This document shows positions 1-9,897 of a stretch of 64,000 nt of DNA, piece by piece. A program made the position numbers and the translations under genes. The DNA is from Blastobasis lacticolella (Eukaryota > Arthropoda > Insecta > Lepidoptera > Blastobasidae), in contig LR990041.1 in NCBI GenBank assembly GCA_905147135.1, forward strand, positions 23,109,712 through 23,173,711. Direction: 5' to 3'. Under the pieces are notes generated by a model. That model was not told where the DNA came from. It saw only the letters and a program-made list of their open reading frames with translations, and did not search any database. The first letter of the stretch is position 1; every line of letters begins with the position of its first letter.

Positions 1-2
1 CA

Positions 3-143
3 CCGCCACCAACACCAGCGCTTACCCCGATACAGACACCAGTATCGACGCCAGTACCGCCGCCTACAACACCGACATCGACGCCGACCCCGTCATCAGA
101 GCTATATGCACAATCATGGTCATCATCATCTATTTATTATTAG
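3..143 (+). CDS. possible 3' end of a Pro/Thr-rich coding exon
   Basis: Frame 3 from the window edge reads a Pro/Thr/Ser-rich tail ending in a TAG stop at 141-143. Several turns of a PTP-type pattern are visible, followed by an aromatic/serine end (SSSSIYY). An AT-rich stretch follows, with an AATAAA signal at 981, which would suit a long 3' UTR. All three plus frames are open here because the sequence is simple (CNCC repeats), so it could equally be a non-coding low-complexity tract. No family is recognisable. Confidence 0.22.
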   Translation, partial: PPPTPALTPIQTPVSTPVPPPTTPTSTPTPSSELYAQSWSSSSIYY

Positions 144-1340
144 GGAATCGTACCAGCACAGCCTACAGCTGCCACTGCCATAGAACTGCCATATCATTTT
201 AGATGAATTTTATGTGCTCTAATATAAGTAATGGAATAGTGTAGTTTTAGGTATGGTACTATTATTAGAGGGGATTCTAGGGCCCTAACACCAGCTTTTG
301 AGATCCTTACCACCACCTGGTTTTATCCTCGGTTCGTAGTAAAGGCAAAAAGTAACTGTAAAGGCCACTGTAAAAAATCAAGAAATCGTCGAAATCTTGT
401 TTTTTTTTGTTGTAGCTTATAACTCGAAAACGGCGGCCTATGCTAAGAGATTATAGGTACCTAAATTTTAACAGAAAATGAAAAAGACCGTTGTTAAATA
501 GAAACTATTAGCCTGCAGTTAAAAACAATCTACGTGTTATTCTAAGCTCTATGCTACATTACGGTAAATTTAATTTAGTTAATGTCTGAGGTTACACCAA
601 ACCTGCAAACTTAGCATAATTACTCTATTATTTCCCGATAGATATTCTCTGTTATTATGGCATCATAATACGTGAACGAAACATAACATGCCCTTTAATT
701 ATACCATATAGATAAAAACCAAGTTTTAGAAAAGTTACTGAGTGAGTTAAATGGTTTGCTGTAATCAATAAAACAAAGCAATGCCGAGTGTCAAAATGGT
801 GCAGCCGTTTTCGAATTTTAGCGAGACTTACGTACAGCAATTGAGCTATATATAATACATAGATAATGTAAACACAAAATATTAACATGACTTACAAAAA
901 AGTCTTTTAGTAATTATATATGTAGGGCCTATTGTCATAGATTTGTGTTATTTCTCTTTATTGTATGCTATAAATAGATAAATAAAAAATATAAATGTTT
1001 ATTGTTAATGTTTTATTCAGAACCAGAGACACGCCCCGGGTTCGCGGGGGATCTAACTTCGTAGGAAATTATCACCCATTGGAAAAATATATAGCCTGAA
1101 AATTTTCCAAAAATCGCTCCCGTCGTTTCGGAGTCCCAAGGGATTCCTCTGGAACACATACACTTTGCCTCTAAAGTTCTAAAAAATTCGATAAATTAAT
1201 GTGTATCATCCCATCTGTGGCGACAGCGTGTATGGCTAACAAAAATGCTATGGGTTAACTTCATACAAGATACCATTTAAAGAATAATTTTTAATCATTT
1301 GTCCGAGAAACTAAGGTAGTATACTGATTTCGTTTTAGAC
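144..1340. other. gene-free AT-rich stretch
   Basis: No supported ORF. AATAAA at 981-986 could serve the possible exon on the left. Nothing else is recognised. Confidence 0.4.
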
Positions 1341-1515
1341 CTGATTGATGCTTTCCGAAGACGTAGCATGGGTAGCCCTCCCACAAGTTGGACCGACGAC
1401 GTGGTAAAGATCACAGGCACCAGCTGAATGCGGAAGGCACTGGACCGGCCTTTGTGGAGATCTCTGGGGGAGGCCTATGCCCAGCAGTAGGCGTCTTTAG
1501 GCTGATATGATGATA
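1341..1515 (+). mobile_element. RTE-clade LINE, 3' end fragment
   Basis: The plus strand decodes to the typical C-terminus of Lepidopteran RTE endonuclease-reverse transcriptases: a SWTDDVVKITG block, an in-frame stop (TGA) where the family has a tryptophan, then LWRSLGEAYAQQ, and a tail of TGATGATAATG triplets. RTE elements end in such triplet repeats. Only the last ~55 codons and the tail remain, so it is a dead 5'-truncated copy. Confidence 0.8.
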
Positions 1516-2012
1516 ATGTTGATTCTTTCCGAGATGGAGGTGATGTGCGAGCTGGCCGTGCCGGGGGAGAAGGCGGCGGAAGCAGAGCTTGCGCGCGCGC
1601 ATCAATGCCGCCCGCGCCGTCGGGCCCGTAGTCGCACCGCTCGGACTCTTCGTGCTAGACAGGCCTCTCTGCTCCTAAAGGTAACGTGCATTTTCCTGAC
1701 TCACTGCGTGTAAAAGCCATGACAAAGGTAAAGATAAAACGGTTTTTAAGCGTGCTGCATTTATTCTGCAATATATGGCAGTAAAACAGTGCCGGCACTA
1801 CTTCCGAATAATTTTTTGTAAAGTCGTTTCAGCGGTACTCTATTGCTGTGACATAGTGCCGTGTGGTGTCCGGCAGAGTAGACACCAACCCTTTACACTC
1901 GTGGGTGTCGTATAAGGTGACTAATAATTACGAGGCATAAAATCTAAGAGTTTACATAGGCTGCAGCAGCGTTTTATATTGTTATATTACTGCAATCTTC
2001 AACCCGCTTGCC

Positions 2013-2100
2013 AAGCGTGGAGATTATGGCAACAACCTCCCATTTCGTGAGAGAGGCCCTTAGTCCTGCAGTAGAATGTTATGGGCTGTGCATCCTTTTA
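2013..2100 (+). mobile_element. RTE-like LINE 3' end (second subfamily)
   Basis: About 85 bases match the fragments at 39900-39991 and 43471-43516 (shared core AGTCCTGCAGT followed by TGTTATGGGCTGTG). Those copies end in (TGATGA)n. This copy lacks the triplet tail and continues into unrelated sequence, so it is decayed. Confidence 0.7.
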
Positions 2101-2526
2101 TTGAAAATGTTTTATCATGGCCGTTCCATTGTAAATTTTGCCCTTTTAGATGGAGGGAATAGTTAAACAAAAGCGTCTTAAATACCTACATGATATTTAA
2201 GCTCTATGTCATTCTACGTTGTTTGACCTTTGTTTTATACATCGTAGACACCAAAAGGAGTGCGTAGCCATAGGTGCTGATAGAGCGATGAATGAAGCTG
2301 CAGATGAATACCTACAGATACATCAGTTATTGCTTCTAGTATGTAAAGGGTGTTTTCGAGGCGGAAACGGCCACTGTGTATTTATTAACAAAAGTGAGCT
2401 TCATAGTCGAACAAAATTTTGTATAGGGAAAGAAATGAAGATCAACGAATAATTTGATTGGGCCATCTACGAGCCAGTCACGGCAGTCACATTGCCGAAA
2501 TTATATCTAGTCATATATGACATAAA

Positions 2527-2625
2527 TTTTACGACGAGAAGATGCCGAAGACCGGGCGAAGTGGAGAAGATTGAGTAGGAAAACGGACCCTGGCAGAGGC
2601 CGGGATAAACGCTAGGACGATGATG
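2527..2625 (+). mobile_element. 99-bp RTE 3'-end insertion with 14-bp target duplication
   Basis: The insert encodes EDRAKWRRLSRKTDPG, the last residues of an RTE reverse transcriptase (same family as 36060-36525), and ends GATGATG. It is flanked by identical 14-base direct repeats (ATATATGACATAAA) at 2513-2526 and 2626-2639. This is a complete, extremely 5'-truncated retrotransposition product. Confidence 0.85.
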
Positions 2626-3039
2626 ATATATGACATAAAATTATCTTTCCATTATTTTTTTTTATTTTAGTTATTCATAATCATAATAAATATATTTACG
2701 TGAACACAGTTTTACAATTTAGGTCTTAAATAAATAATAAATCCAATGCATTCAGTCTGCATGCAGGCATGCAAATTTAATGGCGTGGGAATTTCAATTT
2801 AAAGTTCACTTTAAGTAAGTAAGTAATTTAAAGTTATCTACTCCTAAAAAACATTATTTAAATATTAGAAGTGTTTTCTTTCTCTCCACTTCTACAAGTC
2901 CACTCCACACTCCATTTTCCTGAGACTCCAGCCATGTCTTATACACATCTACCTGAATCCTTAACGCACGTCGCCAATCCATAGGACTTAGATACTTAAA
3001 ATATTAATGTACTAAGTATATCGTTTTATATTTTGTTAA

Positions 3040-3238
3040 GTTATTTTTAGCCCCCGACAAAAAAAGAAGGGTCTTATGAGTTACATGTGTATATGTGTGT
3101 ATCTAAAGCTTTGTGTTTTGTTGCGTCGCAGCTCCCGAACGGATATTCGGATATTTTCTCTATTTGAATGCCAGTTTAATCGGGATGGTTCGTAGCTTTG
3201 ATTCATTAAAATCGGTTCTGTAATTTAGCGAATATTTG
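3040..3238. repeat. probable interspersed repeat fragment
   Basis: Contains AGCCCCCGACAAAAAAAGAA and phrases such as CCGAACGGATAT and AAAATCGGTTC that resemble widespread Lepidopteran non-coding repeats. No coding capacity or terminal repeat was found. The SINE at 3254 interrupts it. The family is uncertain. Confidence 0.35.
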
Positions 3239-3253
3239 AGTATATGTAAACTT

Positions 3254-3610
3254 AGAGCGTCGGTAGCCGGGCGGTTGAGTATCCAACTCGTAAGCGAGAG
3301 GTACCGGGTTCGAACCATGCGGCCATGTACCAAAGACTCTTTTCTGAGTTATGCACATTAGTTGAATGCTCTTACGGTGAGGGAAAACATCGTGATGAAA
3401 CCTGCAAATTCAGGCAATTGAATTTTTAACCATGATCCAATCTGGTCAGGTTCCCCTGGTAGCAGGGTCACGGAGGTCAGATGGTAGTCGCTCCACTATA
3501 ATTACCTGATCGCCAAATCCTGGATCATAGTCAATGCGGACCCCAGGCCGCTCGTTCTCGAGAGCACAACCGGGACATTAATGCCAATATGATTTTTTTT
3601 TCTTTTTTTA
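3254..3610 (+). mobile_element. tRNA-derived SINE with target-site duplication
   Basis: The 5' head has a polymerase III box-B-like GGTTCGAACC after a tRNA-like stretch (CGGGCGGTTGAG). The body includes GCTCTTACGGTGAGG and CATCGTGATGAAACCTGCA. The 3' end is GAGCACAACCGGGACATTAA. Imperfect 15-bp direct repeats AGTATATGTRAACTT lie at 3239-3253 and 3611-3625. Related copies in this window are at 36640-36986, 41965-42195 and 44725-45015 (all minus), with partial relatives at 46404-46445 and 50675-50870. Confidence 0.85.
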
Positions 3611-3708
3611 AGTATATGTGAACTTGATCGGAGGTTATCCGACTTTTTCCTTCGGTTAGGTTATTATGTTTCGACCATCATCTAATTATTGCATTTTTTT
3701 TATTTCAG

Positions 3709-3759
3709 ATCCTCGGGGGTATAATCACTTACCTGGTCATACTGTTGCAAATAAATTGA
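3709..3759 (+). CDS. gustatory receptor, terminal coding exon (partial gene)
   Basis: After a pyrimidine-rich tract and a TATTTCAG acceptor (AG at 3707-3708) the exon reads ILGGIITYLVILLQIN followed by TGA. Insect gustatory receptors end their seventh transmembrane segment with a TYhhhhhQ(F) signature, and this short last exon with phase-0 entry is typical of the family. The receptor would be a ligand-gated membrane channel of chemosensory neurons. The penultimate exon was not found with confidence. An ORF near 2300-2340 (DEYLQIHQLLL followed by a GTATGT donor) was considered but has no family motif. The upstream gap is full of RTE and SINE insertions, so the gene may be broken. The motif is short but specific. 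Confidence 0.6.
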   Translation: MLGGIITYLVILLQIN

Positions 3760-4238
3760 GAAATGTAATACCAGCTTGATGTTTTTGTGAGGATAGGTAG
3801 GTGTTTTACAACATTACTTGCACAGTTGAATTGTTTCTTTGTATTCACATATATTGTTTTACAAATAAATGAATTTACTTATTCGTACGTGTTTTATTTT
3901 ATTTCGAGACAGTCATCTAAAAATTGTATATGTCAAAAAATTTCTGTGCCGTATGAGACATGCCATCAGACGGTATTTCTCATTTGTATTCCTCAAAATG
4001 GTCGGTGGTGTTCAACAGCTTGCACGTGGCCTGCAGCGCAAAGCACCTCCTGGGTGCCAACCCAAACTGAGACAAAACTATCGTAGAGGCAAATAAAGCC
4101 CGATAACCCAGGCAAGACATCTGCGGTCTTAGTTCGCTGTGATGCTGGTATTCTGCGGGCTCTCTAACCTGTGCTAAAGAGATGTCCTTCTTTGTTTAAA
4201 AACACTGAACTGCACGTTGTAGAGTCTTGCCCTGATGA
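3760..4238. other. no supported gene
   Basis: This follows the receptor stop. Small ORFs here show no family features. AATAAA occurs at 3751 and near 3865 and could serve as polyadenylation signals. Confidence 0.4.
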
Positions 4239-4395
4239 ATGGTGTACTTAAAGTTATTAGGATTTCTTTACAGACAACTGTTCAGGTTCTTGATACATTT
4301 ATTTTTAATTTTTATGTAATTTTCAGTTTTATTTCCTTGGGTTTGGCCCTTCAGGCTGTTTTGGCTCTCCGATTAATAAAGTTTTTAAATAATAA
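4239..4395 (-). repeat. diverged copy of the repeat unit in the 25806-27410 element
   Basis: On the minus strand the segment carries CAGCCTGAAGGGCCAAACCC and TCCTAATAACTTTAAGTAC. These match the two tandem units at 26998-27150 and 27241-27395 (AGCCTGAAGGGCCAAATCC, TCCTAATAACTGTAAGTAC). Reading frames are destroyed. It abuts the LINE fragment at 4420. Confidence 0.5.
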
Positions 4396-4419
4396 TTATT
4401 TTCAGATTTCGTTATAGTT

Positions 4420-5069
4420 TTGTAAGCCTCACTCAATGCCACTTCGAGGTCCTGAATTTTTTCCTGCCTTTTTTTTATAATTTTCATACAACTCAGTGTT
4501 TTCTATTTTTATTGCAAGTTGTCTCTGTCTTTTTGAAGTACTAAATATAGTTTCTTCAACCGTGCTAATTCGTTTATTAAAACACTATTTTCGTCCAACA
4601 GTTTAATAATTTCCTGATGGTCCTCGGCATGTCGAGAATTCAAGCATTCATTGTGCTCCTTTAAGTTCTGGACGTCTTTCTACGCTAGCTCTAGACTGAT
4701 CTCGATTTCCTCGAGGTGAGCGTTCCGCGTTTTAACCATTTTGTCTCGACGCCTTTGGCCTGAAACTAACAAACAAACCGGGACAGCAGAAATTCTCAAC
4801 AACATTTTTATTGGGATATTCCTAAGCTAACGATGTTTTACCGCCAACGACTTAATATTACCTATGTACTACGTCAGTACTACCTACTACAACAATCGAT
4901 TACTTAATCTCCAACCGCCTGTCAAGAGCGGAGGCACAATCCTACACTAATGTGGAAGAGGCAATCAATAAATACCTATTAATTTAGCTATCTACTTAAC
5001 AAATGTTATATGTTATGTGTTATGGCAAAGCCCTCCACTGACGTGGAGAAGACTCCAGCCAAGCAGTTA
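4420..5069 (-). mobile_element. CR1-group LINE, 5' end (ORF1 start and 5' UTR), part 1
   Basis: Minus strand. A 5' UTR block (TTTCTGCTGTCCCGGTTTG, then GTTTCAGGCC) matches the one before ORF1 of the LINE at 12960-19120. Upstream of it are monomer-like sequences containing the complement of GGAGGGCTTTGCC. ORF1 starts with ATG at 4739 (MVKTRNAHLEEIEISLELA, then a stop) and continues as a decayed coiled coil to about 4430. The 5' UTR is split by the Harbinger-like element at 5070 and resumes at 6464. Confidence 0.75.
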
Positions 5070-5213
5070 AGGCAGATTTACACAGGGTCAATTAGCTGTC
5101 GTCAGTGCTGGCGCCGAAAACTGACTTATACTATTTACACGCAGTCAGTATTTCATCAGTAGTCGAGGACATTTCTTTTGGTGTACACACGTTCGTAAAG
5201 TTTTTGGAGTATA

Positions 5214-5953
5214 GATGTCGCAGCCATCTGGTTAAATCAGCCATTTTATGAGAAGGCTAGCCCGTTAATTAAACGACGGCATTCAATTGATTGCCAAGGC
5301 CGATAGCTTATTGAACAGTCAACGCTCAACTTTTAACTAGTTGGCTTATAGTAAGCTAGCCCTTTGAAGATGGCTGACGTCAAATCAGGCAGGTGATTTA
5401 AAAATAGTGAAAACAGCTCGCACAGCAAGCAATGCTTTTGTAATTTTTTTTATTTATTTATTAAATTTGAAATGTGGTAGTTACCTACATGATTTGAAGT
5501 AAAAATTAAGATAACTTAGTTTGCCTATTTTTTTTATACTTATAAGTAGAAATATAAATGTCTGCCAAAGTATCATGCTATTTTATATTTTATATTGTAA
5601 AATAAGAAACTGCATTACTCCTATTGTTCCTACTATATAGTTACAAGCAGTTAATAAGTTTAAAGTTTTTATTGTGGTAAATACTATAAATGTTATAGGT
5701 ACTCGCAATACAATTAATTGTATACTTACTGAATTCGTTGCCACTAATAATTTCTTTAATAAATAAAAGTGTTTCTCTAACCAAAATCTATATCGTCTTT
5801 GACAAAACGGGTATTTAACGTTCAGCCAAGTAGCTGAACGTTACATTCAACTACTTAGCTTGTTGTCCTATAGCCACTTAATTGAATGCCGGCGATTAAT
5901 TAACGGACTAGCCTTCTCATTAAATGGCTGATTTGACCAGATGGCTGCGACAT
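5214..5953. repeat. internal inverted duplication of the MADF gene end
   Basis: About 75 bp at 5214-5290 reappear inverted at 5879-5953, running from GTCGCAGCCATCTGG to CATTCAATTGA. The right arm is the 3' part of the MADF coding region and the left arm is an antisense copy. The spacer is about 590 bp of AT-rich sequence. Confidence 0.75.
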
Positions 5954-6197
5954 AGACATTTCCACCAGCGCCTGATTTTGAGGACTTTTTTATTTTATCC
6001 AGTTCCAAGTAGTAAGTTGCCCTCAAGTTTTTAATTTTATTTTTGACCTCGGTAGGGCCAAACCCTTCTAAATTCATTTCTCGTGCAATATTCTGTAATG
6101 CTGTTGCATTTTGTGATTTGTTACCCCACAGGCATTCATTATCGCGGTATAGTTGAATAAGCTTTAAGTTTTCTGTGTCGCACAGTTTTCGCGTCAT
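5868..6197 (-). CDS. MADF/Myb-SANT-like DNA-binding protein of the transposon
   Basis: 109 codons beginning with ATG close to the right terminus. Residues about 8-80 have the MADF pattern: ENLKLIQLYRDNECLW, then a segment ALQNIAREM and KNKIKNLRATYYLELDKI with the spaced aromatic and hydrophobic residues of the three-helix fold. In Harbinger elements the MADF protein is the second gene, recognises the ends and helps import the transposase. The C-terminus runs into a region duplicated in inverted orientation at 5214-5290. The ORF is intact although the transposase gene is absent, so its present role is unknown. A domesticated MADF gene is unlikely given the enclosing TIRs. Confidence 0.65.
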   Translation of the reverse strand: MTRKLCDTENLKLIQLYRDNECLWGNKSQNATALQNIAREMNLEGFGPTEVKNKIKNLRATYYLELDKIKKSSKSGAGGNVYVAAIWSNQPFNEKASPLINRRHSIKWL

Positions 6198-6463
6198 TTT
6201 ATGATGCGGTGCGACGCAGCGTGGTCACCGTACAATAGAGCGGTAGCGACTGACTTCGGCATTCACACGGCGTCAGTTGCGCTGGCGCGGGTAGCTGGGG
6301 GAGCGGACTGACGCCAAAAATATGAAGCGGGAATATTGAAGTCAGTACTGACGCGACAGTACTGTACTGACTTGAAACAAATTTACACGATGGCAGTGCC
6401 AAGTCAGCACTGACTCGACAGTGGACTGACGACAGCTACTGATCCTGTGTAAATCTGCCTTTA

Positions 6464-6640
6464 TTCTGAACGAACTAGCAAACAAACCTTAATATAGACT
6501 ATCAGATATCTACTTAACAAAATAGGTTTTCTATATTATAGCAAAGCCCTCCATTGATGTGGATATGGTCAAACAATTTTATTAATAAAAAAAACAGTAT
6601 CTATAGACTGCTTATTTAAATAGGCAATCCCCAATTTATG
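6464..6640 (-). mobile_element. CR1-group LINE 5' UTR, part 2
   Basis: This continues the LINE 5' UTR interrupted at 5069. It carries GCAAAGCCCTCCATTGATGT and TATCTACTTAACAAA, the complement of the promoter monomers at 13070-13400, and GCAATCCCC as in the region before those monomers. Confidence 0.65.
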
Positions 6641-6654
6641 GTTCTACCTAATAT

Positions 6655-6850
6655 CTTTATTTATTTATTTATTTATTTATTTATCTATCTATGTCAAAAC
6701 AATAGTGCAAACAGTTAAGAGTTAGGCTAAATCTAGATTACAAGCACCTGCCATTTGTTTGTATTAAGAGACCCTAAAATGACAATTAAAATTTTATAAA
6801 ATATTCCAACAATCTAGTAATACCTACAATTATAAACAATATTTGCAATC
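6655..6850 (-). mobile_element. possible LINE 3' tail with (ATTT)n
   Basis: On the minus strand the sequence ends in an (AAAT)n run (6657-6690 plus), like the LINE fragment at 59636-60244. No coding sequence is left. Confidence 0.35.
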
Positions 6851-7025
6851 AGCTAGAAACCTACCGCGCTGAATGTAAACTACCTACTTTATAAAGTAAA
6901 TCAGAAAAAAAAGTATTGAAAAAAGTAAAGCAAAGTAACATAAATATAGAACAGAGGATGAACGGAAGAAAAGCAGGCTTTATCAGACGATCAAACGTGC
7001 TTACCTGAAGTGAAGTTCGATTTTG

Positions 7026-7177
7026 ATTATCTTGTCTTCGTCCTCGAGATTTAACCATGTAGTAGTAGCCCCGCTACGCCAACCAACTCGCACAAGTATT
7101 AAGAGAAAAAGAGACTAAAATGTATTGATGTCTCTTTCTCCCCCATTTCTCTGGTACCTGAGATTCGCATGTTCATT
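7026..7177. repeat. DIRS inverted terminal repeat, 3' copy
   Basis: 152 bp running from ATTATCTTGTCTTCG to GCATGTTCATT. It is the inverted copy of 11130-11281 with only a few mismatches. Confidence 0.9.
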
Positions 7178-7480
7178 ATTTTAGAGCAAAAACAACCCAT
7201 ATCAACATTGATTCAATGGGCTACAGTGTTAAGGGTAGGGAGGGACCTTAAATCTCTGCGACGAAGACAAGATAATCAAGATCGAACTTCACTTCAGGTA
7301 AGTTCGTTTGATCGTCTGATTATCTTGTCTTCGTCCTCGAGATTTAACCATGTAGATGTTCAGAGAATATCATCAATGTTGCAATTAATAAATAACACAA
7401 ACATATAAAAAAATCACAGCGTTCTGTATTTTTAAGTTATACATTGGAATTACAAAAAAATATTTACACAATTACACAGA

Positions 7481-8369
7481 CTACAATAATAGATTGGACC
7501 TGGACTCAACAATTGGTCTGTTATAAAAATTTGCGAACGCTGCTGATTGGTTAGCCCAACCTGCAGTGCGTCTAATCACGTCTACGCTAACGCCAGCGCG
7601 AGACGCTGCTGACGTCGAAGCGTGTCGGGTGCTATGAGCCCCAAATACAGTTGTATCGATGCCACTGTCTTGCAAGGTTTGTTTTAACCAACGTCCTATG
7701 GTCTGCGACGACGCAGCTTTATGAGGCTTTCTAAAGGTTAGAAACAAATTGTCTTCATTATTTAATCGAATTGAAGATGACATTGTCAAATACGCTTGCA
7801 AGGTGGACTGGACACACACTAGGCCGTTCTGCATAATATGCTAAATTAAAAACAGGCTGAGCACTCCCAATGCCCGAAGTTTCAACCAGATCTGATATTG
7901 TAATGACAACTTTGTCAGAATAAAAATCTATATTAGATATTTTAATCAGTGTTATAGTTTGCGTCCTGTGTCCCGACGCCAAGGCAAGTAGCACTACTAA
8001 CTTTTTGCTTCATTTTTCTAAATTAATCGTATCATTTGACAAATTTCCCAAGTAGTCTAAAACAATGCTAGGATTCCAAGTGACATTGTAACGCGGAAAA
8101 GCCGGTTTTAACTTAAATATTCCTTTGAAGAAACGCCAAATGCGGTCACCCTGGCCAATATGATTATTTGATATTAAGGAAATTGCTTATCTATGGTTGT
8201 TTAAGGTACCATATGACGAGCCTGATTGGAAACACATACTAAGAAAATCTAATAATGAATTAACTGTAATATTATAAAAATCACAATTATTACAGGTACA
8301 ATAGGCCCACCACTGCTTAAGGCTCGAGGAGTACTGTGATTTCGTACTCTGAGAGATCGAGGCAAGCAT
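7481..8369 (-). pseudogene. DIRS tyrosine recombinase
   Basis: Reads on the minus strand from an N-terminal core-binding domain (STKSQYSSSLKQWWAYC, 8187-8369) to the catalytic domain. The catalytic residues of the family are visible: Arg in LALASGHRTQT, His-x-x-Arg in FGAHSTRHAS, and the nucleophile Tyr in FANFYNRPI near the end. At least two frameshifts separate these blocks (between 8187 and 7994, and near 7800). In DIRS elements this enzyme joins circular cDNA to the chromosome, so no target duplication is expected. Confidence 0.8.
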
Positions 8370-8374
8370 TACAT

Positions 8375-9721
8375 TTAAAGCCGATTCCGGGATGCCTTGT
8401 CTAATAAAGCCTTCCCGGATAGCACACTCGCTGCCAAGGAAAGTTGCTGATTGAGCGGGTGTGGCGATCTGAAAGGAGAGGACAGGAGATCTTCATCAGG
8501 CGAGAAAATGACAATTTGCCTCACTGAAAGTGATTTAAAAAGTGGGTACCATAGCTGTGATGGCCACTGGGGTACAACAAGTATACCAGTAGCACCATCA
8601 CTAATGATTTTATTTAGGCATTTAAAAATTAAAGCAAATGGCGGGAAAGCGTAGAAGAAGCTGAAGGCCCAATTCACTGTAAAGGCATCAATATTCTCCG
8701 CATACGGGTTTCTCTTCCACGATATATATCTAGAACACTTTGCATTAACTCTAGTAGCAAAGAGGTCAATGTGTGGCGATTCAAAAGTAGTTACTATTTT
8801 TGAGAACTTGTAGCTACCTAGCTCCCATTCCGTATCAACATTTAGTTTACGCGACTCGCCGTCAGCTTCGATATTTAACGAAGATTTTATATAGGACGCG
8901 AACACAAAGACTCTCCTTTCGTCACACCATTTCCAAATCATATTAGCCACATAGTTTAAGTGAGGGTACTGAACCCTGCCCATCCTGTTAACATATGCTA
9001 TCGCCGTAGTGTTATCCACTCGAAGAAGAATATCACAATCTTTCTTATTATTGGCAAATGACTTCATCCCGAAATAGACTGCTAGCAGCTCTATATAGTT
9101 AATGTGATTTGAGCTTTCGTTATTAGTCCAGCTACCTCCAGTTTTCTCCCCATTACACGCAGCGCCCCAACCAGTGGTAGAAGCGTCAGTATAAATCTCT
9201 AATTCGTAATTATATTGCTTGATTAACCGCTGACAAGAGATTACATCTCCACCATTTCAAATCACTATGTAAACTATCTGGAATCTTCATGAATGCATCA
9301 TAATTATCTTTGTTACTAAGTTATGCCAAAAACTTGGCTCTTTCCAGCGACTTTGTATACAGCCAGCCATAAGCGACTGCAGGGAATGCTGGAATTAAGA
9401 ATATATCTGAAATGTATTGTCCTTTCAAGGGATTACATTTCTTTATGGCTTTAATATGTAACAAACGATCCAACTCATTTTTTATTTCAATAGACGCTTG
9501 TTAAAACTACGCTTTGGATACTCGCGCGGCTGTTGTTGAGGCAAAGTCATAAAGGGAATTAAATAACCTGACACGGTATTTAAAATAAAATTATCATCAG
9601 TGATAGACCGCCATGCGTCTAGATAATATTTTAAGCGTCCAGCATGTACCTGCGGAGGTGATTCCGTGTCTACGGACGGGCTGCAGGGGCGCGCTGTGTC
9701 TGCGCAGGCTGGCGCCTCGCT

Positions 9722-9752
<31 letters not shown>

Positions 9753-9800
9753 GGCGGCGCGCGGCCGCTGGGGCGGGCGCGTGCCGGCGGCGGTTGGGGT
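8375..9800 (-). pseudogene. DIRS pol: RT remnant plus RNase H
   Basis: The minus strand starts with a Pro-rich linker (a run of about 12 prolines, GC-rich DNA at 9660-9790). RT N-terminal blocks follow (LDAWRSITDDN, SGYLIPF, NPLKGQYISDIFLIP), then AFPAVAYGWLYTKSLERAKF. The fingers/palm with the expected Y/F-x-DD box are missing between those two blocks. RNase H is well preserved: EIYTDASTTGWGAA (Asp), NYIELLAVYFGMK (Glu) and LLRVDNTTAIAYVNR (Asp). The last 230 codons (8375-9067) form an intact ORF. Frameshifts lie near 9230 and 9500. Confidence 0.75.
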
Positions 9801-9897
9801 ACGTCGCTCGCTGCCCACCGAACCGCTGCGGGTATGCTTGGCCGCTGCGCTGCTGCTAAATTGGAAGTATTGGAGCTCGTCGAAGCAATTGCATGTA

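Larger units (their letters stand above)
5070..6460. mobile_element. PIF/Harbinger-like DNA transposon with MADF gene
   Basis: The ends are inverted repeats starting AGGCAGATTTACACAGGRTC and continuing AGCTGTCGTCAGT for about 35 bp. The direct flanks are TTA on both sides (5067-5069 and 6461-6463), the 3-bp duplication expected of Harbinger elements. The element is 1391 bp and encodes only a MADF/SANT-like protein (5868-6197, minus). No DDE transposase is present, so it would depend on a partner in trans. It sits inside the 5' UTR of a minus-strand LINE and therefore arrived later. Confidence 0.8.

Noticed and set aside
2276..2335. Upstream exon of the gustatory receptor
   Set aside because: The open frame with a GTATGT donor has no family motif and an unclear acceptor.
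3290..3330. tRNA gene
   Set aside because: Only tRNA-like boxes A and B inside a SINE head; no cloverleaf with a proper acceptor stem, and several copies end in the SINE body.
4235..4417. 60-aa hydrophobic ORF
   Set aside because: Antisense of a repeat unit shared with 26998-27395; hydrophobicity follows from AT-richness.
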